A stretch of 64,000 nt of DNA, taken from the NCBI RefSeq assembly GCF_019112545.1, contig NW_025064880.1:2354054-2418053 (forward strand), written 5' to 3'. Each line of letters opens with the position of its first letter. The stretch's first letter is position 1. Shown here one piece after another: positions 1 to 11,737 of the stretch. The stretch is from Guyanagaster necrorhizus. Its lineage: Eukaryota; Basidiomycota; Agaricomycetes; Agaricales; Physalacriaceae. The notes under the pieces are model-generated. The model saw only the letters and a list, made by a program, of their open reading frames with translations, searched no databases and had not been told where the DNA came from. The position numbers and the translations under genes are program-made.

Positions 1-3000
1 ATTCCTCATTCACTTCTCTTAGTCACTTAGCTGTTACCAAGCACATCATTGGTCAGGCCTAGTTTACCTTCAAGGTGTAATTTTAGATCCCTGGTGTCTT
101 TCAGATATCTGACAATATGGATAGCAGAATTCCAGTGTATGAAGGTGTAATGATTCAGAAATCTTGACAGTTGTTGAACTGCATAAAATATGTCAGGTCT
201 AGTTCTGACAGAAAGATAAATAAGAGATCCAACAAGAGATCAGTATGGTGTCTTCTGGGGGATAGCTTGATCTTCATTTGATAGAGAGGATGGATCATAT
301 TGTCTAAGTTTGAGACCAGGTTCTATGAGTGTAGAAGTGGGGTGAGCATCAGTTTGATCAAATTGTTGGATGATCCAATTAATTAGAGCTGTTTGAGATA
401 GTGCAACAATCTTATTGGTGTGATCCTGTTAAATTGCAATACTGATGCAAAATTTGGCTTCTCCTAGGTCTGAGATGATCCATTTCTGACACATTTGCTT
501 TTTGAAGAACTTATTCTCCTCCTTTGAGCTAGTGACAGAGAGGAAATCATTAATATAGACAGCAGCCATAACAACTCTAGTACCTGTCTTCTGATAGTAG
601 ATGCAATACTCACTACTCAACTGTGTAAACCCTCAAGAAAGCATAGCCTCATTTATTGTATGATTTCAAATACAGCCACTCTACTTCATACTATAGAGTC
701 TCCATTATAATTGCTAAATCCAGTCTTCTTTCCTGATCTCTTCAAAGTCTTTTGGTTGCTTCATATATTGAACTTCATTGTCAGACAGGAGGCTATATAA
801 GAAGGTGGTTTTAATGTTGATTTGCTGAATGTCCTAATCAAAAGCAGCTGCAAGATGAAGCAAAATTCACTAAGACTCCATTCAGACAGTTGGAGAGATA
901 GTCCTTATATAGTTATAGCCAAAAATCTGTTCAAAGCCTTTGAAGATAACATGAACTTTCCATCATATAGCATTGCTATATTTGTCTCTCTTGATCTTAA
1001 AAACAGGCTGGCTCTTTCATATCTTGTGATCTTAGGGGATAGTGAAGTATAAAACCAGCTTATAAACTCCCATGTCCTTCAAGGATTGAAGTTTATCATA
1101 GTAGCCAGTGAGCCAGTAGTCAGCATCAGCAGACTGTTTTGCCTTCTCCTATGTTGCAGGCTTATCCTCAAGGCTAACAACAGCTAAGACTTCATGCCCA
1201 ATGTGGGCAAAGAGATTATCAATAGCAAAAAAGACTTCAAGACTAAGCATGTCAGTCAGAGATGTGTGGAGAGCTTTACAAGCAGTATTATTGACATTGG
1301 AAGGGGTGTCATTAGTATTAGAAGGACTGAATACTGCAGCTAGAGAGATAGTGTGTAATTCAGTGAGCAGTCATCTCTATTTAGCTTGCTGGTCTTTAAT
1401 ATGCTGTGTGTTGTCTCTTACTTCAGACAGTATACAGTCAAGCCATAAAAATATTGGTGTCACTTTAGAGGCAAATCTCTCAGAGTGACAAGAATCAGGT
1501 GTGGTATCTCTCTCAGTGTCTGAAACAACAGGAGGTGTAGGTTTATGGGCAGCATTGTCTGGAGGAACTTCTAAAACAAATTGCAGTTGAGAAGAAATAA
1601 GCAGTAGATTATCATTGAGAATAGAGAGAGAAAAAGCCTTAGTGGTAGTGCTGATGGTGAATAATAGGAGGGTGGAGTTTTGGTCTGGCTGAGCAGATAT
1701 GAGAGCTGCTGGCTCTTGTGGAGGCTGTGAAGCAAGTTGATAGGACTTGATGAATTGAACATAGTGAAAAAATATAACTTTATAGGATACTCTGTAATAA
1801 CAATGATAGGTCTTCAAATTAGCATCATAGTCTATGAGGACACATTCCTCTGAGCATCATAGTATCTTAGAGTTATGTTGATTCTGAATCAGCATGAAAG
1901 CTTTACAGCTGATTTCTCACAGGTGAGTTACATCTGGTCACCTTCTATGCTACTTTTCATATAGCATTATACTGTTTAGTGATTTAGTAGCTGTAAGATT
2001 ATCAAGGTAAGCAGCTGTCAGATAAAATTCATTCTAAAGGTTTTCTGAGTATGATGCATACAGTCACATAGCACAGGCCTTATTTATCAAGGTATGATGC
2101 TGTCTCTTGACTTGTCCAATATAGGCTGATCTGTATGGAGCAGTGAATTGTTGCTGAATGCTGTGGAACTTGAGCCAAGTAGTCATCTCATTAGATTTGA
2201 GCTCACTATTGTCTGTATGGTAGATTCCAACTCACAGTCCTGTTTCATTTTCTCTAGCCTGTTTTATGCCTGAAGTTCCAAGAAAGAATCATTTTTATTT
2301 CACAAAGGTATTGACTATATATGGCTGGAATAGTCATCAACAATGTCTATAGCATATTATGTATCTGTCTGTGACACCACTGCCTGAGGGCCAATCAAAT
2401 CTACTCAGACAATCTCAAGCCTTCACTGTACTCTGTGGCCCTCCTGTCATATTTTTGAGATTGACAGTCTAATCTGTTTTCCCAGAATACAGAAGTCACA
2501 CTTTGGTGGCAATTTGAAGAGATTAATGGGCATACCTCAGAGTGAGTCAGATTGAATCATCTTGACAATTGTCTGATAGTTAATATGTCCAAAATGTCTA
2601 TGTCAGATTTCAAGATCTGAGATAGTAGAGATAGTCATAAGTGCATGTTCAGCTTGTAGAGAGGTGTCATGGATGAGACTGTATAGTTTTCTGTTTGGAC
2701 TGAGTTTTCTACTCATGATAGTCTTACCAGTATCTTTGAATATAAGCCAACATGTGTTGTCATCAAAGTGGACAATTAGTTTGGAGTCTCAGATAAGGGA
2801 AGATATTGACATGAGTTATACAGATGCTGATAGAATGTATAGAACATTCTGTAGAGTCAAGAGAGCCTCATTCAAGTTTGGAATATAGACAGTGTCTACT
2901 CTGATAGCATAGATAGAGGAATTGCCAATATCTTTTACCACTTTGAGGGGTATTGCAGTCAGAGTGAGGAAGTCACTTCATTCAGGAGTCAGGTGAGCTG

Positions 3001-4322
3001 TAGCACCAGTGTTAAAAAGATATGGAAAGTCTTTCAATGAGATAGATGTTCTTTTTTGTTGATTTAATGGCATAGTCATAGCAGAAGCAACATCTATGTT
3101 CTGATGGTGGCTATCTCAGTCAACAGAGATCAGCACTTCATCAATTATAGCCATCCAGCTCTGATACTTAGTGTATTCAGTTGTGAACAGGCTGGAAAGG
3201 CTATCAAGAAGTTCAGAGGTGGCTTGCTCTGATGCTAGCACAGTGAATTTGGGCTTTGTAAAATTGCTTGATGTGAGAAATGGAGTAAATGACTCATTGC
3301 TCATGTTAAAAACATAGACTTTTCCAGTACTGTCCTTTAAAACTGATAAAGTGGACTATTTTTCTTGTGAATTCTTCTTTCCATCTCTATTCTATTTCTG
3401 TGCAGCACAAGACTCTTCTACAGTCTTGCCAGCCATTTCACCTCCTTCTGCAATGTAATAGGGAATTGTGTGGCTCTTTGGTGATGAACATTTTGAGTTA
3501 ATGCAGGTGGATTAACCATGGGGCTTTTGGGTAACTGCAACAAGTGCTGTGTCCTTTGTATAGGCCTCATCAGAGTCAAACAGTTGTTGTTGTGTAGTGA
3601 GATCATGTTTGATGTTGGCTGATGTGACAGGTGAAGCCTTAGTAGAGTGGTTGATAAGCTGCATGATGACAGTCTGGACTGAAGCCATTTTGCCAGATAG
3701 AGTATTGAGCATTAAGATGCATAAGAAGAGATCCCATGCAGGATCACCTATATCCTATATTCATATATTCAGATGTTTGATATACACTGTAGTAGTAACT
3801 ATGCATTCTGTATGAGTATAGTGGACAGCCAGTGCCTCTTAAATGAGATTGATTTGTATGATGAGTCCCTCTTGTTTATGTCATATTTTCAGAGCTTTTC
3901 AAGCATTAGCTGCAGTAGTGAATCCAGATAGGAATAGTCTCTTAGACTAAACAGAGTGTTGAGATATGAATGCTAGGGTGGCATGATCATTCTTTTTTCA
4001 GTTCTGGGTGGCATAGAGTTCTATCAATAGATCAGAACAGATGGTGATACCAAGAAGATGTTCATCAATCTCTCTTGTGAGAGTAAGATAATTTAGAATG
4101 TTTTGACTCTATGAGTGCCAGTTATTCTCCTCTTTATTGAGCTTCACATTGTCTGAGCTGAAGGTGTTGGCCAGGATACTGATCAATGGGACCAATAGTC
4201 ATTGGAAATCCATAGAGCAGATATCTGACAGAGACAGACCAACAGGGGAAGGAGTAAGAACAGAGACAGCAATGGCAGTGGTAGTGGCAGGATTGGCAGC
4301 AGTGGTAGTGTCTGGAGAAGAC
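1..4322 (-). pseudogene. Ty1/copia gag-pol remnant (element 2), cut by window edge
   Basis: Decayed polyprotein of a copia retrotransposon read on the minus strand; the RNase H end lies beyond position 1. The gag start is near 4322, followed by frames resembling copia gag, with stops where Trp is expected (TGA and TAG for TGG). The reverse transcriptase lies near 1-1000: the frame at 429-620 has Y-I-N-D-F where the family has Y-V-D-D, and the frame over about 1-250 carries the RT C-terminal signature (TRPDIFYAVQQLSRF, then RYLKDT). Protease and integrase should lie around 1400-3300 but only fragments are readable. CpG is essentially absent from the whole stretch. I saw this as a different copia family from the element at 5330-9882, because the gag and LTR sequences differ. 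It cannot be active. Confidence 0.85.
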
Positions 4323-4399
4323 ATAATGTAAATGTAATGTAAGGATTTCATTATTCATCTCTTTTAAGCTCTAATAGAGCAAAAAAAACCCATAATATT

Positions 4400-4610
4400 T
4401 GAGAAACCAACTTCTAGATAATGTATATCTCAGTCTGAGGCTTATAGCACAATTGACTGAGGTAGCTCTAGATATTTACAAGGTATTTATACTACTGTGA
4501 CTGAGTGGCATTTGCCACCCTATGGACAATGTAATTTCTACCAATAATGTAAGTCTTTTGTCTTTGGTGTATCTGACATCCATTGTCTCAAGAATAATAG
4601 GATGTCAACA
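4400..4610 (-). repeat. Candidate 5' LTR of copia element 2
   Basis: Read on the minus strand, the stretch starts TGTTGACATC at 4610 and ends in CA near 4400, just upstream of the gag start. It has a TATA-like TATAAATA, expected for an LTR promoter. Immediately inside is TTATGGG (complement of 4389-4395), which resembles a copia half-tRNA-iMet primer site. The partner LTR is outside the window, so the ends are uncertain by a few bases and no target duplication can be checked. Confidence 0.5.
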
Positions 4611-5324
4611 CTTTCTTGTATCTGACAGCTAAAGATTGGTGATAAGAAATTTGATAATCTTCTTTAGATACTTCTCATGCTTTTCATCAGAAAAGAACAC
4701 TCTCCTCTGTGCTATATCCCACTGAAAACTGACATAGATGGTTGTTGTCAGAAAATCATGACCCTTTTCTGATATATCATGTGGCATCCACCTGTACTTG
4801 TTTTGGAGAGTGCCTCTTTCCCTAGAATCTCACTCACACAATAAATAAGCCTGCTGGTGGCTTATTTCCTCTCTCCTCCATTTGTTTCAGCATACAGAAG
4901 TAGCTTAGGTAGCTAAAGTTTATGAGATATATTGCCTGATCCTAGTTCAACATCATGGTAGTCTATTCATTCTATTCAAGAATCTAAAATATTTTGTCAG
5001 TGGACATCATTGTTGCTTGTCATCTGGCAATGTTGTATGTGTTTGTGAAAGAGAGGAGATAAATATCTTTTGAAGACATAAAATACCAGTGTCTGAGGAT
5101 AGTTGACAGTATCAGATTGTTCATTCTGAGCCCAAGAAGTCCAAGAAACACATTCAAGCTCTGTTTATCATGCAGCTGATGATGCTGGCACACAATATGA
5201 GGCTGGTATTTTGATGTTCTATTAGCATCATATATGACTTGGAAGAAGTGAACACATCTTTCCATTTCTCTACCTCTGCTTTAAATGATGGTCAAGGCTT
5301 GAGACTCAACATGTCTTGAAAATC
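4611..5324. other. AT-rich, CpG-poor spacer between copia elements
   Basis: No gene recognised. A minus-strand ORF at 5020-5265 (81 codons) has no family I recognise. Composition matches the neighbouring transposons, so this is probably an older, unrecognisable transposon fragment into which the 5330-9882 element inserted. Confidence 0.4.
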
Positions 5325-5329
5325 CTCAG
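5325..5329. repeat. Target-site duplication, left copy
   Basis: CTCAG directly before the 5' LTR, repeated exactly at 9883-9887 directly after the 3' LTR. A 5-bp duplication is typical of copia integrase. Confidence 0.9.
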
Positions 5330-5537
5330 TGTTGGAATAGTAATCCCAAGCAAGTATGAGAATGTACTTGGAGATACAATGCCAGTCAGTGGCAGCTGAC
5401 TTGGATTGTGATCTGGACTTATTTAGTATCTCATAGAAAGATCTTGAAGTAATACAAAATGTATTTAAGTAGAACATCTCTCTCTCTTGAGGCTAATTCT
5501 AATCCTTTATACATTACTCTGCTCTCTACTTACAACA
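5330..5537 (+). repeat. 5' LTR of copia element 1
   Basis: 208 bp, TGTTGG...CAACA, aligning end to end with 9675-9882. The two copies differ at scattered positions, mostly transitions, in the first half and near the 3' end, so the insertion is not recent. Confidence 0.93.
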
Positions 5538-5554
5538 GGTTATGGGCTCCAGCC
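5538..5554 (+). promoter_or_regulatory. Primer binding site, half-tRNA-iMet type
   Basis: GGTTATGGGCTCCAGCC starts exactly at the LTR end. Its complement contains CCCATAACC, the anticodon loop region of eukaryotic initiator tRNA-Met, not the tRNA 3' end. Drosophila copia is known to prime from a cleaved 5' half of tRNA-iMet with a near-identical site, so the same priming mode is inferred here. Confidence 0.75.
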
Positions 5555-5620
5555 ATAACTGAACTTATATCACTACTCACTTCACACTCTTTCATACTTT
5601 ACATACACATGTAGAACTGC

Positions 5621-8600
5621 ATGGATAGCCAGTCCATGTATAGAATTGACCCCCTTAAGAGCCTGGAAAATTATCCAATGTGGAAAATCAAGATGATCGA
5701 TATTCTAACTGATTTAGGACTAATTGATTATGTAGATGGAAGCATTCCAGCCTTGGCAGACATGACACTGGTGGCAGATTGGAAGAAGAGCAATAGGAAG
5801 GCTCTTTCAACAATAAGATTATGGGTTTCAGATGGCCCACTGGTATATATTGCTAGTTCAAAGACTTCAGCAGAAGCCTAGAAAGCTCTGAAAGATATGT
5901 ATGAGTCCAGAGGATCTATAGGAATTGTCCTTGTCAAAAGGAAATTCTTCAGAGCTTAGTGCGAAGAAGGAGGAAACATAGAGGAGCATATTAGGACTTT
6001 GAGATCCTATCAGAAGGAGCTGGCATCCCTTAAGCAGAAAGTCGAGGAGGAGGACTTTTCTATCACACTGCTTATATCACTTCCAGAATCATGGAATTCA
6101 TTCATCTCATCAGTGAATACTGCTGACTTGAAAGATTCTTACAAGTTGATTTCCCAAATTCTTCAGAAAGACATCCGATTAAAGGAAAAGACTTCTGATC
6201 AGACCATGACACTTGCAGCACATGGCAAGAAGTCTAATCCAAAAGTCACATGTTATGGATATGGGGAAACTGATCACATCAAGACAAATTGCCCAAATAG
6301 AAAGAAGAATTCTAAAAAGTCATGGAAAGGAAAGAGAAAGGGCCAGACTCAGGCACATGTTGCTAAATCAGACTCAGAAAAAGATGACTATATATTTTGT
6401 GCAACAGATATCACACTTACTTCACTCTCAGGAGTATCATAGCTAGGAGACTCTAGCATCACCAGACATATAGTCAAAAATAGATTATATTTTTCTGACT
6501 ATGTTGAAACCCCAGGACATGAAATCATTGGTGTAGGCAAATCCAAAGGCTTAGAAAGGGAAACTGTCAAGATTAAAATAGTTGAAGGAGAAAAGATCAC
6601 TCCAGTCACACTAAAGGAGTGTATCCACTGCCCTGATGCACCATTCAATCTTATGTCAATAGGGCACATTACAGATGCTGAATTTGAACTCAAATTCAAA
6701 GAGTCTGGAATGGATATTATCTCACCATATGGCAAGATAATCAGCCATGGAGATAAAATATCAAAGCTGTATAGCCTTAACATCATTGTTCCAGAAATAA
6801 CCCAGGCCTATGCTATGAAATCAGCCTGATCATGGCAAAAGTGGCACAAAACATTAGGCCACTTAAACATGGGATCAGTAAAGAGACTATTTAGGAAGAA
6901 AATGGTCAAGAGGATGGATATAGATGAGTCAGCTGAGTCTCAGACAGATTGCATAGCTTGCATAAAAGCCAAACATCATACTAAGCCATTTCCACAGGAA
7001 GCCAAAAGAGACTATACTGAAATAGGGGAAATGACATTTTCAGATCTATGGGGGCCAGCTCAAATTCAGGGTATCCATAATAAAAGATATTATATAAGCT
7101 TCACAGATAGAAAATCCTAAAGGACAATGTTGTATTTTTTGAAGTCAAAGCAAGGTATGGAAATTTGAAAGAAGATCCAGCAGTATCAAAAATACATCAA
7201 AGTCCACAAAGAAAAGAATCTGAAGTTTATGAGGATTGACAATAGAAAGAAATATGTCAATGAAGAGGTAAAGAAATACCTCCAGGACAATAGCATACAG
7301 TTGGAATTGACTGCAGCATATTCCCCATCTCAAAACAGAGTTGCTGAGAGAATAAATTGGACCCTTGTGGAGCATGCATATGCTATGCTAGAAGAACATC
7401 ACTTACCAAAGTTTCTATGGCTCAAAGCAGTGGCATATGCCACATATTTGAAGAACTAATCACCAACCAGGGCTATCAAAAATGATCTAACCCCAAAAGA
7501 AGTGTTTCAGAGCATGAAACCAGATATTTCAGCACTTCAGAAATTTGGAGTAAAGTGCTGGGTGTTGCAGCAAGACAACAAGAGGTCAAAACTGGACCTA
7601 AAGTCAAGAGAATTTATTTTTACAGATCTTACAGATGAATCCAGGGCCTGAAGATATTATAACCCTCAAACCAGGCAGATTCAGACCTCAAAAAATGTTA
7701 TATTCTCTGAAAACAACACTACAGAGCCTATAGACACTGACTATATAGTCTTCCACTCTTTGTCACTTGAGAGAGAGTCAGAAAGCAAAGTCAAGCAGAC
7801 TCTGGATGGAAATAATAGCATTTTGAATGATTCCATGGATGCCAGAAATGCTGAACCAAAAGGGGAAATAGCCCCTGATGTGTCATTGATCAAATCAAAG
7901 TTTCCAATACAGCATAGGAAAATGATCAAGCCATGCAACAAATTGGCCCAGATCACATCAAAGACCCAACTAAGTTACCAGACACTTCATAATCCAAGTA
8001 TATGAGCTGTAAAAACATCAGAACAACAGCATATCTCAGAAGAATCATCTTTGGAAGCTGTAAATATTGCAATAGACTATACATGCATTGGAAAAACTGC
8101 AGACAACCTCAGTGATGAGCCATTAAGCCTTGAAGAAGCCAAAACAAGACCAGACTGACATTATTGGAAGAAAGCAATAGATGAAGAATACAATCTATTG
8201 ACTTCCTTAGGTATATGGCAGCTGGAAGAATTACCCAAAGACAGATCTCTTGTGGATTGCAAGTGGACTTACAGATTGAAAATGAATGGTGATGGGAAAA
8301 TCACCAGGTACAAGGCCAGACTTGTTGCAAAAGGATTTTTGCAGGTATTTGGCATTGATTTCTTCAAGACATATGCATCAGTTGTCAGGCTGGACATATT
8401 CTACCTACTCATAGCAATTGCCACTCAAAGAAACCTAATCATTCATGGAATGGATGTTGTTGGAGCTTACTTAAATGGTAAACTCAATGAATCCATTTAT
8501 ATGGCACAGCCACCTGAATATTTAGATGGGAGTGGAAAAGTGGCACACCTCAAATTAACATTGTATGGACTCAAGCAATCTGGCTGAGTTTAGAATGACA

Positions 8601-9666
8601 AATTAAATGCTATATTTTTGGGACTTGAATACATCAGATTGATCAGTGATCAATGTGTGTATATCAGACAAATGGGTTCTGGTCCCATAATCATAGCTGT
8701 ACATGTTGATGACATGACATTGCTTGCCTCAGATAATGAAACTATATCTGAAATGAAAAAAGAGCTTAAGAAGAAGCTAAATGTCACAGACATAGAGGAG
8801 ATTCAATATATATTGGACATGAAGATAGACAGGAATTGGGACAAGAGCACTATCACTCTATCCCAGAAGATATATATTCTCAAAGTACTTGAGCAGATGA
8901 GCATGAATGACTGCAAACTGGTCAAAATGCCTATGAACCTAAATGTATGGCTAGAGAAAATTCTGACAGAAAACCCACAAGGTGTTGACACAGCCATCAG
9001 GCAATATTACCATACTGATGTCAGATCACTAATGTATGTGGCCAATGGATCCTGGCCTGACATTGCACATGCTGTCACCAAATTAAGCAAGTATGTGCAG
9101 AATCCAGCTGCTGAGCATATCACAGCCTTAAAGTGAGTTTTCTGCTATCTGAAGAGAACTCTAGACTTCAGAATCACATATGGAGAGACTATGGATGAGC
9201 TGATATCTTATTCAGACTCAGACTGGAGAGAAGATAGAACAGATAGAAGATCAACATCTGGTTATATCTGTACCTATGCAGGGGGAGCTGTTACTTGGAG
9301 TTCAAAGAAACAGCCCACTATAGCCTTATCCACTATGGAAGCAGAATATATGGCTCTTGCACACACAACCTGGGAAGTAATTTGGCTATGAGCACTCTTA
9401 ACCGAATTAGGATTGCCACCTTATGAAGCGATGACTATTTTTGTTGACAATCAATCAGCAATCAAATTCACTAAAAACCCCATATTCCATGCATGATCAA
9501 GGCATATAGACATATGACACCACTTCATTTGTGAGTGCATGGCTTCAAACAAAGTCAAAGTTCAGCACTGTGCATCAGAGGAGAACTTAGCAGATATATT
9601 CACTAAAGGCCTACCAAAACCATTACATGAGTATCTATCTGCAGGTATTCTAGGAACTCAGAATTG
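5621..9666 (+). pseudogene. Copia gag-pol polyprotein, nonsense-riddled
   Basis: One long degenerate frame. Gag starts at 5621; its zinc knuckle near 6250 reads CYGYGETDHIKTNC, with the second Cys replaced by Tyr. The protease motif near 6450 is degraded (DSS where DSG is usual). The gag-pre-integrase zinc site follows (WHKTLGHLNM...CIACIKAK, 6840-6970), then integrase to about 7460, RT from 8198 (HVDDMTLLAS catalytic box near 8705), and RNase H with STMEAEYMAL (near 9330) and DNQSAIKF. Premature stops sit where the family has Trp, Arg or Gln (for example 5879, 5957, 6440, and two TGA for Arg near 9495-9520). These fit C-to-T or G-to-A changes. No frameshift is needed to follow most of the frame, so point mutation rather than indels killed it. 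Confidence 0.93.
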
Positions 9667-9674
9667 AGGGGGAG
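9663..9674 (+). promoter_or_regulatory. Polypurine tract of copia element 1
   Basis: Purine run TTGAGGGGGAG immediately before the 3' LTR, in the position where plus-strand DNA synthesis is primed. Confidence 0.85.
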
Positions 9675-9882
9675 TGTTGGAATAGCAATCCTGAGCAAGT
9701 ACAAGAACATACTCAAAGATATGATGCCAGTCAGTGGCAGCTGACTTGGATCATGATCCGGACTTATTTAGTATCTCATAGAAAGATCTTGAAGTAATAC
9801 AAAATGTATTTAAGTAGAACATCTCTCTCTCAAGAGGCTAATTCTAATCCTCTGTACATTACTCTGCTCTCTACTTACAACA
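9675..9882 (+). repeat. 3' LTR of copia element 1
   Basis: 208 bp, same length and ends as 5330-5537; followed directly by the CTCAG duplication (9883-9887). Confidence 0.93.
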
Positions 9883-9887
9883 CTCAG
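9883..9887. repeat. Target-site duplication, right copy
   Basis: CTCAG, identical to 5325-5329. Confidence 0.9.
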
Positions 9888-10207
9888 TGATGCACAGGGT
9901 AGACTCCAGGCTGGTAAGGCCAGAAAGAATGAACTTCTTATTCTGCAGCTCCTACAGAGCTCATATTTATACTCTCCAGGCTTGTGTCTAGAATTTACTA
10001 CAACTTTCTCTTTCTCTCAGGCTTACTCATCAACTCTCGGCATGATGCCGGATTGCCTTTCTAGAACTTTCCAGCAAAATCCCAACAACACGTAATCGGC
10101 TGAAGCAGCATCCAGGTTCTCAAAATGATGACTCGGCGGCTGGAAGTCTGATTGAACCGCGATCTGTTGGAAGACAAGTTCCTCGTGGTTTGCATAACTG
10201 AATCTTC
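9888..10207. other. Spacer and promoter region upstream of the hydrolase gene
   Basis: CpG content rises to normal near 10010, marking the transition from transposon-type to host-type DNA. No gene seen; the minus-strand ORF at 10023-10400 is a shadow of the first hydrolase exon. Confidence 0.5.
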
Positions 10208-10215
10208 TATATAAA
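10208..10215 (+). promoter_or_regulatory. TATA box of the hydrolase gene
   Basis: TATATAAA about 33 bp before the start codon, implying a very short 5' leader. Confidence 0.5.
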
Positions 10216-10247
10216 GAGAAACAGGCAAGACACCTGTCCCTTACACG

Positions 10248-11470
10248 ATGGCCGAAATCATTCAACCAACGAAAACGGGAACTGTCGATTTCGTAGTTGG
10301 AGATCGCACATTTCAGACATGGTACAAAATCTTGGGTGATTTGAAGACTAGCGATAAAAGGCCGATAGTTATGTTGCATGGGGGTCCAGGATTCAATCAT
10401 GTGTAGTGAGTACTTTCTCGTTCATGTACTACATCTGCGGCGTCTGAATTAACTTACCATTGAACAGTATGACGTAGGCCAAACTTACCTTTTGCCCGCT
10501 GACTACAGATAGACTGATATCTTTCAGACCACACGAAAGACTCTTTACAGACGCTGAGTACGTTCCTTCGATTTCTTGATGGTCGCTTTGAATTAATGGT
10601 CGCGAAAATCAGCATACCGGTTGTATTCTACAACCAAATTGGTCTTCGCCAGTACCCCGACTCACCAGCCGAGTTCTGGACCGTCGATCTTTTCAAGGAC
10701 GAACTTGATAACCTGCTCGAGTATCTCGGGATCAGAGACAACTTCGACCTTCTCGGGCATTCATGGGGAGGTGCGTAGTGAAATGGACCTTTGAATTAGA
10801 AGCATACTGATAGCACGCTCTACAGGCATCTTTGGTAGCGACTACGCTTCGAACCGTATGCACCCAGGATTAAAGCGTCTGATCCTTACCAATACATTCT
10901 GTTCGTCCAAGCTCTACCTTCAAGGCGGAGAGTATTGGAGAGATCATCTTCCCGATGGGCTCGGCGAGGTGATCAAAAAGCACCAGGCTGAAGGAACCAC
11001 AGATTCTCAGGAATATAAAGACGCGCTGGTCGTTTATCGGAACACGCACCTCTGCACATTGGCTCCCTTGCCGGAAAAACTCCTCCAATCGATAGGGAAT
11101 GCCGAAGGCAACAGTGAGTGTTCCAGCAGGTAATGTAGCGTAGCCGGCTGAGTATGCAGGGCATCCCGAGTTTGCTATGAACAAGAGGCTGAAGGATTGG
11201 AGTGTCATTGACGTCCTGCACAATGTTGCTTGTCCGACGCTTCTCATTAGCGCGCCGGAGGATGATATGTGGGAGCCGGCCGTCCGGCCGTTCTTCCTGA
11301 ATATTCCAAAATGTAAATGGGTCGAATTGCAGAATAGTACGCACGTACCGATGTATGAGGAACCAGATAAGTAAGCTTGCTCGCCTCCACACCATCCCGT
11401 GCGCTTGGCTCATTGCGATATCAGCTACTTTAAGATCCTCATTGATTTCTTGTCTAATGTTGACGCCTGA
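10248..11470 (+). CDS. Alpha/beta hydrolase, proline iminopeptidase-like (peptidase S33)
   Basis: Spliced model of 298 aa: exons 10248-10405, 10468-10473, 10528-10557, 10613-10770, 10826-11113, 11160-11370, 11425-11470, all GT-AG and in phase. The oxyanion-hole motif HGGPG is near residue 46, followed by the typical H-x-Y...P-H-E-R-L segment that is rebuilt only when the 6-nt second exon is included. The nucleophile elbow is GHSWGG; a catalytic Asp is likely in APEDDMWEP and the His in NSTHVP. These are hallmarks of S33 prolyl aminopeptidases and related L-amino-acid amidases, which release N-terminal proline or hydrolyse amino-acid amides. No signal peptide, so cytosolic. The substrate cannot be read from the sequence; other S33-type esterases or amidases are possible. 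Confidence 0.88.
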
Positions 11471-11737
11471 GAGATTCGCTCAGAACAATCTTAGAATGTT
11501 GTTGTCCTAGTACTTCCTTCATTTAGCTACCGCGAATTGTTTTTTCAATGGGATTTATCTCATTCATGGATTTTGACTGTACACTTCTTTCATCAGAGAT
11601 TAACGCGTAAGTGATTATATAAGCTTTCTATCTTAACCACCAGACTCGACCAATAACAATGCGTCGATGGCCGCCATTTGGGAGACGACTGACATCCCAT
11701 CGGGTACGGTCCGCCTACGCCATCTGCGGTAGCGGAG
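11471..11737. other. Intergenic spacer
   Basis: Hydrolase 3' flank with no RNA gene or conserved frame seen. Confidence 0.4.

Larger units (their letters stand above)
5330..9882 (+). mobile_element. Full-length Ty1/copia LTR retrotransposon (non-autonomous by decay)
   Basis: Complete 4,553-bp element with two 208-bp LTRs starting TGTTGGAAT and ending TTACAACA, a 5-bp CTCAG target duplication, a primer binding site next to the 5' LTR, a polypurine tract next to the 3' LTR, and one degenerate gag-protease-integrase-RT-RNase H frame. The domain order, with integrase before RT, makes it copia rather than gypsy. LTR ends and primer site resemble those of Drosophila copia itself (from memory of that element). 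The polyprotein has more than ten in-frame stops, so it cannot move on its own. Only about seven CpG dinucleotides are visible in the element. Confidence 0.95.

Noticed and set aside
10023..10400. 125-codon minus-strand ORF
   Set aside because: Lies opposite the first hydrolase exon and its promoter; no motif.
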